From the NCBI GenBank assembly GCA_963753075.1, contig CAVWAR010000010.1:231908-295907 (forward strand): 64,000 bases of DNA, in the 5' to 3' direction. The position numbers and the translations under genes are program-made. Below the pieces are notes generated by a model. It worked only from the letters and a program-made list of their open reading frames with translations, searched no databases and was not told the DNA's origin. This document shows positions 24,658-33,293 of the stretch, piece by piece (positions within the stretch are counted from its first letter, which is position 1; each line of letters begins with the position of its first letter). This DNA is from Prado023 sp963753075 (GTDB lineage: Bacteria > Actinomycetota > Actinomycetes > S36-B12 > CAIYMF01).

Positions 24658-26205
24658 TCACTTCGTCGTCAGGGTCAGTGCGGTCGACTCCAGCACTTCG
24701 ACATCGTCCATCCGGACCAACGCGGTGCCGTCGCAGTCCAGCGCCTGCACGTCGTAGGTGGAGGCGCCCACCTGCACCCGAACCTCCTGGCCGGGCTTGA
24801 GCATCTCGGAGGAACCCAGTTCGTCCTGGCCCCACCGGTCGGATCCGGTCGGGGATACGTTCAGGTAGCAGACGTCCTCGTCCAGACCGTTGGCGACATC
24901 GAGGGTGACGATCGGGTACTCGTCGCCCACGTAGATCGCTTCACTGTTGACCGCATCCTCGTCGTCGACGAAGACCGCCAGTTCCCAGAGCCCATCGGCC
25001 AACCATGTGGAACCGGCCCGCGCACAGATCCACCAGGAGCCGCTCTGCCCGCCGGTCCAGGTCCCGCCACGGTCGCTGACCCCGTCGACCACGTCGCCGT
25101 CGTGGGACCACACCAGGTCGACGCTGGCTCCGTCGACCATGTTCTGGTAGTCGAAGAATCCACACACCGAGGATGTCTGCGACGGCAGGGCGACCGTCTC
25201 CTCGGTCGGTTGGTCATCGGAGCTGACGTCTGGCCCGAAGACGATGTTGGCGATGACGGGATCGCCTCCCGGTTCTGCGCTCGGGAGATCGGGACCCGGC
25301 ACGCGCACGAGGTCCTCGGTGTCGATGGCCGGTGCGGTTGAGGCCTCCTCCAGCAGCGGGAGGGCCAGGTTCACCGGGCGCATCCCGTTGATGAAGCCCC
25401 CGGTCGGCACGCACGTGTCGTTCGAGTCGATCACCCCGTCCCGGTTCGTGTCCTCGAGGAGGCGGCAGTCGACAATGCGTGAAGTATCCCCGGCCCCTGC
25501 CCTGGTCGGCACACCGATGAGGTGCCCGGACTCGTCCACTGTGGCACCACCGGAGTTGCCGCCCGAGATCGTCGTGGCCGTCTTGATCCAGGCCCTCTGT
25601 CCGGGGAATTCCGGCGAGGTCAGGAAGCCCGAGACCGTACCAGCGGTCGAGGTGATGGTCCCGCCACCGATCGTCGGGTACCCCAGAACCCTGATCGTCT
25701 CGCCGAACTCAACGTCAGCGGAGTCCCCCAAAGGGATCACGGGCAGGGATGCCGTGACCGGTCCGCTGTCGAGGCTTGAGGCAATCCGGATGACGGCCAG
25801 GTCGGCGGCCACATCGACGGCGTGCACCTTGCCGACGTAGGTCGGCGTGGGTGGGTTGTCGCTGGAGGTCGTCATGCTGATGATGAGCTGCTCGTAGTCG
25901 CAGTTGGAGTACGTGGACGCCTCGACGACGTGGAAGTTGGTGATGATCGTGCCGTTCGGGTCCACGATTGTGCCCGATCCCCAGTTGCATTCCTTGCCCG
26001 CCGCGTCCGCCTTCACCACGCGCACCACTGCTTTGGCCAGGTCTTCGTCGGACCTGGGTTCCTGGGTGGTGACGGACGGCGTGGGTTCAGCGCCGCTGGG
26101 ATCGTTCGGGCCGGAGCAGGCAGTCACGGCCATCAGTGCCGCAGAGACGAACAAGGCCGAAGACAGATGCTCTGCAAGGCGCCCTCTGCGCCCGAAGGTC
26201 CCCAT
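24658..26205 (-). CDS. Lipoprotein trypsin-like serine protease
   Basis: A 515-aa exported protease. The signal peptide ends in a lipobox (MAVTAC, Cys about residue 30), so it is membrane-anchored outside the cell. The S1 catalytic triad is present: His in TNFHVVEA, Asp in VAADLAVIRI and Ser in SGGNSGGATV. The protease domain covers about 50-300, with a short Ca-loop-like DTNRDGVIDSND inside it. Beyond residue 330 lies a C-terminal domain of about 180 residues without a PDZ motif, rich in Asp and Trp, with paired cysteines, which I do not recognise. Unlike DegP/HtrA it has no PDZ domain, so it is better viewed as a secreted housekeeping or envelope protease. It is transcribed alone. Confidence 0.88.
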   Translation of the reverse strand: MGTFGRRGRLAEHLSSALFVSAALMAVTACSGPNDPSGAEPTPSVTTQEPRSDEDLAKAVVRVVKADAAGKECNWGSGTIVDPNGTIITNFHVVEASTYSNCDYEQLIISMTTSSDNPPTPTYVGKVHAVDVAADLAVIRIASSLDSGPVTASLPVIPLGDSADVEFGETIRVLGYPTIGGGTITSTAGTVSGFLTSPEFPGQRAWIKTATTISGGNSGGATVDESGHLIGVPTRAGAGDTSRIVDCRLLEDTNRDGVIDSNDTCVPTGGFINGMRPVNLALPLLEEASTAPAIDTEDLVRVPGPDLPSAEPGGDPVIANIVFGPDVSSDDQPTEETVALPSQTSSVCGFFDYQNMVDGASVDLVWSHDGDVVDGVSDRGGTWTGGQSGSWWICARAGSTWLADGLWELAVFVDDEDAVNSEAIYVGDEYPIVTLDVANGLDEDVCYLNVSPTGSDRWGQDELGSSEMLKPGQEVRVQVGASTYDVQALDCDGTALVRMDDVEVLESTALTLTTK

Positions 26206-26284
26206 GGCGCGTCCCTTCGCCGATCGCTTGCGCGATCCGGCAATCTCAGCATACGACGCTGGGCACGCCCACTCCTGCCGGGGG

Positions 26285-27298
26285 TCAGCTGTCAGTCACG
26301 TGTGGCGCCACGTCGGTGCAGTGCAGCTCGATCCCGCGCAGCAGGTCGGTGTGCGACATGGCCATGTTGGTCATCTGCAGCGAGACCCGATCGATCTCGC
26401 CGAGTTGGTCTGACACCCGCGCCAGCTTGGCCACGATGCTGCCGGGGTCACCGAGGAAGAAGGCACCTTCCGGACCGCTGGTGGCGTCGAACTGCGCGCG
26501 GGTCGGCGGTGGGAATCCGCGCTCGCGGGCGGCGGAGGTGAACATCGTGTGCCAGCCGGGATAGACGATGTCCGCAGCTGCCTTCCGGCTGTCGCCGACG
26601 TACCCGAACACGTGCAACCCGACCTGAAGGGACTCGGGGGATGGCCGGCCTCCGCGCCGGCGCGGCGGTAGTGTCGCCTGCGGTCGAACCGCCTCGGCTC
26701 CCCACCGATGATCGCGACCATCAGGGGCAGTCCCAGGACCCCTGCTCGGACGAACGACTCCGGTGTGCCCCCCACCCCCACCCAGATGGGTAGCGGGTCC
26801 TGCATCGGCCGGGGGTATACGCCCTGCCCGGTCAGCGGTGGTCGGTGTCGGCCGGACCAGGTGACGTGTGTCGAGGCGCGGATCCTCAGCAACAGGTCGA
26901 GCTTCTCGCTGAACAGGTCGTCGTAGTCGGCCAGGTCGTGACCGAAAAGGGGGAACGCCTCCGTGAACGACCCCCGACCGACAACGAGATCGATCCGACC
27001 CTTCGAGATGAGGTCGAGCGTGGCGAACTGCTGGAACACGCGTACCGGGTCGTTGGCGCTGAGCACCGCGACGGCGCTGCCGAGACGGATGCGCGACGTC
27101 CGCGCCGCAGCGGCACCGAGGATGACCGGCGCTGCGGAGTCGAAGAACTCCTCGCGATGGTGCTCCCCGATGCCGAAGGAGTACAGCCCGACCCGGTCCG
27201 CGAGTTCGATCTCCTCGAGCAGATGCTCGATCCGTTCGGCCGGGCCAATGACATGGCCCGTCGTGGGGTCAGACGAAACTGTCTATGCCGACGTGCAC
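26285..27298 (-). pseudogene. LLM-class (luciferase-like) flavin oxidoreductase with two frameshifts
   Basis: Conceptual translation starts at the GTG at 27298 (ribosome-binding site AGGAG 6 bases upstream) with VHVGIDSFV. It needs one extra base near 27272 to continue PTTGHVIGPAERIEHLLEEI and YSFGIGEHHREEFFDSAAPV, then RIRLGSAVAVLSANDPVRVF and RIDLVVGRGSFTEAFPLFG. At a run of five C near 26638, one more C is needed to continue ESLQVGLHVFGYVGD through to the C-terminus. The rebuilt protein of about 337 aa has all landmarks of the bacterial luciferase family (F420- or FMN-dependent). Both breaks are single-base and one is in a homopolymer, so a sequencing error is a real alternative to decay. 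It lies 54 bases downstream of an FMN reductase. Confidence 0.75.
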
Positions 27299-27352
27299 CT
27301 GTGGCTCCTGTCGTGGCTGGGCTACCGCGTGCCGTCGGCTGCCAGTCTGCCG

Positions 27353-27916
27353 TCAGGCGGCTTGGCGCTCCTCGCTGGCTGTGAGGGTGGCGAGGGCGGC
27401 GCGGAGCTGACCGTCGCGACGGGTGTCCGTGAGCCGGTTGTCTGCTGTGTCGAAGCTGTCGTGGAAGCGGGGGATCGCCAGGCTGGCGCGCACGTCATTG
27501 CCGAAGAACCGACCTGACGTGACTGCTGCCTCAAGCACGCTGGTGCCACCACCCGGTCCTGGGGCCGTGGCCAACATGACCGTCGGCTTGCCCTGGTAGA
27601 CACGCTTGTCGATGCGCGAGGCCCAGTCGAAGATGTTCTTGTATGCGGCGGTGTAGTGCCCGTTGTGCTCCGCGAACGAGATCAGCAATGCATCGGCCTG
27701 TCCGATCCTGTCGAAGAAGTCGTGTGCGGCGCTCGGGATCCCTCCCTCGGTCTCGCGGTCGATGCTGTAGATGGGCATCTCGAAGTCGTTGAGGTCGATG
27801 GTCTCGACGGTCACGTCATCCGGGCGTCCATCCTCGAGGAGTTGGGCCGCGTAGGCAATGAGCTGCCGGTTGATGGACTTCCTGCTGGTCGTGGCGGCGA
27901 AGGCGAGGATCTTCAC
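27353..27916 (-). CDS. NAD(P)H-dependent FMN reductase
   Basis: A 187-aa flavodoxin-fold reductase. The N-terminus MKILAFAATTSRKSINRQLI is the phosphate-binding loop of the family, followed by IDLNDFEMPIYSID, then SFAEHNGHYTAAYKNIFDWAS (the usual active-site PEYN/EHNG segment) and TAPGPGGGTSVLEAAV. It would supply reduced FMN to the LLM oxidoreductase encoded just downstream, a classic two-component flavin monooxygenase arrangement. A good sigma-70-type promoter with an inverted repeat lies about 85 bases upstream. Confidence 0.9.
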   Translation of the reverse strand: MKILAFAATTSRKSINRQLIAYAAQLLEDGRPDDVTVETIDLNDFEMPIYSIDRETEGGIPSAAHDFFDRIGQADALLISFAEHNGHYTAAYKNIFDWASRIDKRVYQGKPTVMLATAPGPGGGTSVLEAAVTSGRFFGNDVRASLAIPRFHDSFDTADNRLTDTRRDGQLRAALATLTASEERQAA

Positions 27917-27997
27917 GAGGGACCCTTTCGTCTGGTCGTGACTGTCTGGGAGGGGCGTCCATCAGCCATGAGGGGCGGCAGATGTGAGGCAGACTGA

Positions 27998-28036
27998 TTC
28001 AATCATCAACTTACGGGACATTGATTGAAGTGTCAA
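27998..28036 (-). promoter_or_regulatory. Sigma-70-type promoter with overlapping inverted repeat for the FMN reductase
   Basis: Read on the minus strand, TTGACA (28036-28031) is followed after 17 bases by TAAGTT (28013-28008): a consensus -35, ideal spacing and a fair -10. An 8-bp inverted repeat, TTCAATCA (27998-28005) and TGATTGAA (28022-28029), brackets the -10 element, as expected for a repressor such as MarR or TetR type. The regulator is not identifiable in the window. Confidence 0.6.
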
Positions 28037-28783
28037 GTACCTTGTCACTGCCGAGCAGGAGGTGGAGCTGGCCATTCGGATCGAGTGCGGTGTCCTCGCC
28101 GAGGAGAAGCTGAGAAGCTCCGCACCTGTGAAATCGCCCCGCGGGGGTGCGGATCTGCAGTGGCTCGTCGCGGACGGTCACCGTGCCCGCCACCATCTGC
28201 TGGAGGCCAACCTGCGCCTGGTCGTAGCCTTGGCCAAACGGCACATCGGCCAGGGCCTGGCATTCCTCGACCTGATCCAGGCGGGCAACCTCGGCCTGAT
28301 CCGGGCGGTCGAGAAGTACGACTACACCCAGGGCTACAAGTTCTCCACGTACGCCACGTGGTGGATCAGGCAGGCGATCCACAGGGCGCTGCCGACCAAG
28401 CACGCACGATTCGTGTCCCGGTGCACCTGGTTGAGGTCATCAACAAGCTGGCCCGTGTGCGACGCGAGCTGCTGGCGGTCCTGGGTCGCGAACCCACGCC
28501 CGAGGAGCTCGGCCACGAGCTGGACCTCAGCCCGGAGAGGGTCCTCGACCTGCAGAGGTACGGCCGTGCCCCGATCTCCTTGCACATCAGCCTTGGGGAT
28601 GAAGCCGGATCGGAGCTGGGTGACCTGATCGAGGACGCCGAGGCGGTCGCCCCCGACGATGTGGTGACCTCCATGGCGCTGGCCGAGCAGGACACCCGCG
28701 AGCGGATCCGACAGGTGGAGCGCAAGGCCCTGTCGAAACTCCGGCACCCCACACGCCAGACCGGGCTGAAGGACTTCCTCTAG
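28030..28783 (+). pseudogene. Relic of an HrdB/SigA-like RNA polymerase sigma factor
   Basis: Region 1.2 begins abruptly at VKYLVTAEQEVELAIRIECG without a start codon (an upstream TGA is in frame). Region 2 is well kept: LLEANLRLVVALAKRHIGQG, LDLIQAGNLGLIRAVEKYDY and YKFSTYATWWIRQAIHRAL. Near 28392 one G is missing in what should be ALADQ; the other frame then gives ARTIRVPVHLVEVINKLARV and region 3. Region 4 has lost about 50 residues: the text jumps from SMALAEQ to DTRERIRQVERKALSKLRHP, deleting region 4.1 and most of the -35-binding helix. Truncation, frameshift and deletion together mean it cannot encode a working sigma factor. It is probably a dead paralogue of the housekeeping or SigB-type gene. 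Confidence 0.8.
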
Positions 28784-28945
28784 CCTGGGGGTGGACGAGA
28801 TCTCCATGGTGGCCCGTCGCCACTTCACGTTCACCGAAGGAAGGGCGCCCCAAGGCGTCCGGTGCCAGCTTCTCGCCACGGCCGCGCTGATCGGCGTCGC
28901 GCCGGGTGTCGGGCGGGGCTTGGCGCTGCGCGAGGCCGCGACGGA

Positions 28946-29470
28946 CTACTGCGCCGACAGTGACAGGTCCACCATCAACTCGTTGGCCAGCTCCTCGAGC
29001 ACTGCTTGGAGCTCGGCGATCGGCGCGGTCGGGGGTGCGAGGAGCGTTGCGGTCGCCTCGAACAGCATCCCTCCGAACATCGGTGCCTCGCGAGTGGAGG
29101 TGCTCAGGTCCTCGATGCCGACCTGGCGGGCTGCCAGCACGCGGGAGATGTCGTGCACGATCCCGGGCCGATCAGCGCCGACGAGCGCGAGGCTCAGACG
29201 GGCCACCTCGCTGCCGGCCGGCCCCTCGTCGGTGCCCCGCTCGACGGTGACATCGAGCAGTCCCTGGGTCCCGTGCGGACCCAGCTCACCGATCAGCGCC
29301 TCGGCGCGGTCCTCGGGCACCTCGACGACGACGATGCCGGCGAACTTCCCTGCAAGACGCGCCATCTGGCTGCGCTCCCAGCTTCCGCCGTGATCGGCGA
29401 TGACACCGGAGAGGGCAGAGACAAGACCCGAGCGGTCGTCGCCGATCACGGTAAGAACAAGCGTTGCCAT
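28946..29470 (-). CDS. Tandem ACT-domain protein, GcvR-like
   Basis: A 174-aa protein made of two ACT domains: VLTVIGDDRSGLVSALSGVI (about residues 5-75) and LSLALVGADRPGIVHDISRVL (about 90-165). This layout matches GcvR and related glycine-cleavage regulators, which bind small ligands such as glycine or act as partners of regulators. No DNA-binding domain is present, and no gcv genes are nearby, so the ligand is unknown. The ATG at 29470 begins MATLVLTV and gives a complete first strand. Confidence 0.82.
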   Translation of the reverse strand: MATLVLTVIGDDRSGLVSALSGVIADHGGSWERSQMARLAGKFAGIVVVEVPEDRAEALIGELGPHGTQGLLDVTVERGTDEGPAGSEVARLSLALVGADRPGIVHDISRVLAARQVGIEDLSTSTREAPMFGGMLFEATATLLAPPTAPIAELQAVLEELANELMVDLSLSAQ

Positions 29471-29652
29471 CCCGGCAGGCTACCGCCGCGAGCCGTCGTC
29501 GTCCCAGCTGCAAGTCCGTCTGGACGGTGCCCCATGCCCGGATCGCGATCGTCGGGCGCGGTTGGCCTCAGGGAGCGAGGCCATGCGGCTCAGGGTCGGC
29601 CAGGTGGAACTCACGGACAACTGGCCCTCGAGAGGAGCATGGCTCGCTGTCC

Positions 29653-30477
29653 TCACCAGCCGAGGGCGGTGAGGTCCACGTCCAGGGTTGCCAGTTGGGA
29701 TGCGCCGAAGTGGCGCACCTGCAGCAGCCGGTGGTGCAGGCCCAGCACGCGGCGCCGCGGGGCGAAATCCGGCGGGATCGGCCACTCATCCTGGTAGGCG
29801 TCCCAGAATTCTGCGGGCAGCGGGTGGTCGGTCGACATGAGCATGTAGGCCAGGTCGAGCTCACGGTCGGCGAAGCTCACCTCAGGGTCGATCACCCACC
29901 GACCGTCGACCATGTTGCCCCACCACAGGTCCCCGTGGGTCAGGGACGCAGGGGGGTGTTCGGGCAGGATCGCCTGGATCGGGCCCTCGCAGGCCCGCTC
30001 GATCCGCGTCCTGAAGGACGCCGGCACGGTGGGATCGGCCAGGTGGGGGCGGACCCGGTTCTCGATGAAGAAGGTGGGCCAGTCGTCGGCCCACGAGTTG
30101 TGCTGGACGAACCGTCCAGCACGGTTGTCCCGATGCCAGCCGAACCGCTCGTGGGTGTAGCGATGCATTCCGGCGATAGCTGTTCCCAGCACTGACCAGT
30201 CCGGGTCGCCCCGGACGTGCTGCATCACCAGGGTCCCACTCGCGCAGCCGAGTACGTCCGGAGTGGGGACCCCGGCAGCGGAGAGGGCCGCGTACCCGTC
30301 GGCTTCCACCTGGGCCTGGTATGGGCACTGCTTCACGACGACTTCCCGGCCATCAGCGAGGGTTGCCGACCAGGTCCTGCCGATCTGCCCGCCGGTGAGT
30401 CTCACGGCGGACACGGCCTTGGGCAGCCCGGACGGCCACTCGGAAGGGTCGAGGCTCTGAGCCCCCGCGACGGACAC
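29653..30477 (-). CDS. Fructosamine kinase-family / aminoglycoside phosphotransferase-fold protein
   Basis: A 274-aa kinase-fold protein. It has a small N-lobe with VVVKQCPYQAQVEADGYAAL (ATP-contact Lys and Glu), then the catalytic loop LTHGDLWWGNMV (HGDxWxGN) and WVIDPEVSFADRELDLAYM (metal-binding Asp), exactly the fructosamine-3-kinase pattern. These enzymes phosphorylate ketosamines on glycated proteins or small molecules and so allow deglycation. The length is slightly short of the usual about 290 residues. It is apparently a single-gene unit. Confidence 0.85.
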   Translation of the reverse strand: MSVAGAQSLDPSEWPSGLPKAVSAVRLTGGQIGRTWSATLADGREVVVKQCPYQAQVEADGYAALSAAGVPTPDVLGCASGTLVMQHVRGDPDWSVLGTAIAGMHRYTHERFGWHRDNRAGRFVQHNSWADDWPTFFIENRVRPHLADPTVPASFRTRIERACEGPIQAILPEHPPASLTHGDLWWGNMVDGRWVIDPEVSFADRELDLAYMLMSTDHPLPAEFWDAYQDEWPIPPDFAPRRRVLGLHHRLLQVRHFGASQLATLDVDLTALGW

Positions 30478-30534
30478 CCCGGAACCGTACTCACGATCAG
30501 CGGCGCCGAGCAGGGTCGAGACCGAGTCAGTCAG

Positions 30535-30720
30535 CTATGTCCGTTCCACAATGAGCAGGAAGTCGATCTTGCGCGTCACGCCGTAGATCTGGGCCAGTGT
30601 GGTCTTCCTGATGTTGGGGATGATCGAGACGACGTCTCCCCGGAGCCCATTCAGGAACGCTTCCAGCCTGACAGAATCAGTCTCCATATCGATATCGAAC
30701 CGATGCACCTTGTATCCCAC
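30535..30720 (-). CDS. Small conserved-looking protein of unknown function
   Basis: A 61-aa frame, VGYKVHRFDIDMETDSVRLE onward, ending FLLIVERT. Its composition is protein-like (balanced charges, few Pro/Arg), unlike shadow frames in this region, and its local GC is lower than its neighbours. A GGGGTG lies 5 bases upstream of the GTG start. It resembles a small alpha/beta protein of the DUF4177 type in pattern only (strand, helix with NGLRGDVVSI, strand), and I make no functional claim. Confidence 0.5.
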   Translation of the reverse strand: MGYKVHRFDIDMETDSVRLEAFLNGLRGDVVSIIPNIRKTTLAQIYGVTRKIDFLLIVERT

Positions 30721-30882
30721 GAGACACCCCAATCAGCCGATTCCCGGTTCTCATGCTCACTTCCATCATCATCTGCTGTTGAGGCCCCAGACCAGAGCCG
30801 AACGGCCCCCCGCTCATCCAGGGTGCCGGGATCGATGCCAGCGAGTGGCTCGCCCGGTGGGCCGGCGTCTGCATCGACCGGC

Positions 30883-31536
30883 TCAGGGCACCTCGTACAC
30901 GAAGTACTGGACCTTGATCGCGGTTCCGTACTCCGGGTGGTTCGGGAGGTAGGGCATCGGCTCGGTGCTGAAGGTCCGCTTCCACAGCCCTTCATCCTCC
31001 AGCATGCGCAGCTTCGCGCCGTAGTCCTGATCGCGCATGATGTCGTCGCGCTGGGAGAAGACGACGTGCCCGCCGCTGCGCACGATCCGGCACAGCTCCC
31101 GAAGGATCTCAGGGGTCTCGAAGTAGGTGAGCGCCCCGATGAAGTTGACCGCATCAAACTCGTCGTCCTCGAACGGAAGCGGCAAGGCCTGCATGTCCAC
31201 CTGCTCGACGCGAACGTAGGCGCCCGTCCGTTCGGCGAGCTCCAACAGCGCAGCAGAGATGTCGATGCCTTCGATGCGCTCGAAGCCGAGGTTCTTCAAT
31301 GCAGTTCCGGTCAGCCCAGAACCACACGCTGCGTCGAGGATCCGGCTCCCAATCGGGACGTAGTTCTTCAGGATCGCTGCTGCGGTCTCCGGCCCGATGT
31401 ACCCCCACTCGTCGAAGGTCTGGTCATAGGCACCAGTTTCGGCGAACGTGTCATAGTCCTGTTGCACGGTGGCGCTGTCGGTCGAGTAGTCCTTGCCCCA
31501 GATCTCCGGGGTGTCGTCAATGATGTCCTTCGTCAC
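30883..31536 (-). CDS. Class I SAM-dependent methyltransferase
   Basis: A 217-aa enzyme with the Rossmann SAM-binding motif I ILDAACGSGLTGTALKNLGF (about residues 65-84), motif II IEGIDISAALLELA, the DMQALPLPFEDDEFDAVNFI segment (motifs III-IV) and a later RIVRSGGHVVFSQRD. The N-terminal WGKDYSTDSATVQQDYDTFAE is typical of a WBSCR27/UbiE-like subgroup. Substrate unknown. No adjacent gene points to a pathway. Confidence 0.85.
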   Translation of the reverse strand: MTKDIIDDTPEIWGKDYSTDSATVQQDYDTFAETGAYDQTFDEWGYIGPETAAAILKNYVPIGSRILDAACGSGLTGTALKNLGFERIEGIDISAALLELAERTGAYVRVEQVDMQALPLPFEDDEFDAVNFIGALTYFETPEILRELCRIVRSGGHVVFSQRDDIMRDQDYGAKLRMLEDEGLWKRTFSTEPMPYLPNHPEYGTAIKVQYFVYEVP

Positions 31537-31769
31537 CGGGGCTCCTTCGCCTGACTGTCGATCTCATTGGCGACGCTACTCCTGCTGCGGGGGCAACCCA
31601 GCCGCATCCCTGGGACTCGATGTGCCGCATGGCGTCGGTGCCGACCCGCCGAGGGCGACCCTCGACTTGGGACCGGGCGGCGGACAGGCGGCGAGGCGCC
31701 GTGGGGGCCGGATGTGGCACAGTTGTTCGTGGGGCCGAGGTGCCCGGGCTCATAGGAGTTGCCGAGACG

Positions 31770-33191
31770 ATGAAGACGCGGAGCAAGGCGCTGCTCACCG
31801 CCACTGTCGTGCTGCTCGTCGTTCTCGGCAGCGCCGGCACGGCGTACGCGACGATCTTCTCCGGCCGGGCGCTTCCGCGCACGACTGTGGGCGGCTTGTC
31901 CGTGGGCGGGATGACGCGGGAGGAGGTCGCCGCGTGGGTGCAGCAGCGCTTCGACGACGTCTCGGTGACGCTGCGGACAGGCGTGAGCACCCCGCGGCAC
32001 GAGCGCCTGGAGGACCTCGGTCACACCCTCGACGTCGATGCCACCGTGGACGCCGTGTTCGCCGCCAACGAGTCCTGGTCGTCGGTGGCAACGTCTCTCG
32101 TGTCGCCTCGCGACGTCGACGTCGTCATGACGACGGACACCACGAGCCTCGAGGTAGTCGCTGACGAGTTGGTTGAGCAGGCAGGCAAGGTGGGTATCGA
32201 CGCGAGCCTGCGGCGTGCGAAGGACAGGAAGTCGTTCGTCGTCACCCCAGCGGTGATCGGCCAGACCGTCGTCCTGACGAGCCTGCGCGACGCCGTGGCG
32301 AGCGCCGGACGGGGGCTGACGTCGACGACCGCCACGGTCCAGTTCGTGGACACGGCGCCTCCGGTCACGACCGCGGACGCCCAGGCGGTCGCCGACGAGG
32401 CCAACGCGATGGTGGCGCGCACGGTAACGGTCTCCGACGGATCCGCTGATCACACCGCGTCCAGGGTCCGGAAGGCCTCCTGGGTGAAGATTCCGTCCAC
32501 CAACGGCGAGCTGGGCGTGCCGAAGGTGAAGGTCGCGAGAGTGCGGGCCTGGGTCGACTCGCTCGCCGAGGACGCGAAGGTGGCACCCACCGACGGGCTG
32601 CGGAACGTGTCGTCCACCGGCCGTGTGCTCTCCGTCGTCAGGCAGGCGCGCGACGGCCGCTCTGTGTCCCATGAAGAGGACGTCGCAGAGGCCGTCGTGC
32701 AGGCGCTGACCACGAAGGTCGACTACGGCGGCGAGTTCTCCTACCGGAAGGTTGCGGCCACCTGGACCGACCGCAGGGTCGCTGTCGGCGCCGAGAACCT
32801 GGCGTATCCGGCCGCCGAGGGCGAGAAATGGATCGACGTCAACCTCTCTCGGCACACGATGACCGCCTACGTGGGGGCGACGGTGGTCAAGGGGCCGGTG
32901 TCGATGGTCGACGGGGCGCCGGCGACGCCCACCGTCGTCGGCACGTTCCGCATCTACCACAAGAACCCGCTGATGACGATGCGCGGCTTCAACGACGACG
33001 GCACCAGGTACGAGACCCCGAACGTGCCGTCGTCGTCGTTCTTCCACCGCGGCTACGCCCTGCACGGAGCACCCTGGCGCTCGTCATATGGATACTCCGC
33101 CTCGCACGGCTGCATCAACCTGCCGGTGGACGTGGCCAGGTGGGTCTACGGCTGGGCAACCCTCGGCACGCCAGTCGTCTCACACCGCTGA
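31770..33191 (+). CDS. L,D-transpeptidase with putative peptidoglycan-binding domains
   Basis: A 473-aa cell-wall enzyme. Residues 1-28 form an N-terminal signal/anchor (MKTRSKALLTATVVLLVVLG). Residues about 30-320 hold two repeats of the PG_binding_4 / VanW-adjacent type (GGLSVGGMTREEVAAWVQQR). The YkuD catalytic domain (about 345-473) has HGAPW and the catalytic SHGCINLP with His, Gly and the nucleophile Cys. It would form 3-3 cross-links between meso-diaminopimelate stems or attach proteins to the wall. The ATG at 31770 has GGAG about 11 bases upstream; the longer frame before it has no signal sequence. Confidence 0.88.
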   Translation: MKTRSKALLTATVVLLVVLGSAGTAYATIFSGRALPRTTVGGLSVGGMTREEVAAWVQQRFDDVSVTLRTGVSTPRHERLEDLGHTLDVDATVDAVFAANESWSSVATSLVSPRDVDVVMTTDTTSLEVVADELVEQAGKVGIDASLRRAKDRKSFVVTPAVIGQTVVLTSLRDAVASAGRGLTSTTATVQFVDTAPPVTTADAQAVADEANAMVARTVTVSDGSADHTASRVRKASWVKIPSTNGELGVPKVKVARVRAWVDSLAEDAKVAPTDGLRNVSSTGRVLSVVRQARDGRSVSHEEDVAEAVVQALTTKVDYGGEFSYRKVAATWTDRRVAVGAENLAYPAAEGEKWIDVNLSRHTMTAYVGATVVKGPVSMVDGAPATPTVVGTFRIYHKNPLMTMRGFNDDGTRYETPNVPSSSFFHRGYALHGAPWRSSYGYSASHGCINLPVDVARWVYGWATLGTPVVSHR

Positions 33192-33293
33192 CATGGAGTG
33201 AAGGACTGCCACGTGGCGGCGTGAGGCGCGTGTGAAGGCCGTAGACGGCGGGAGGGCCGGCTCGACCACCTAGTTTGTGTGCCGCGTCATCAG

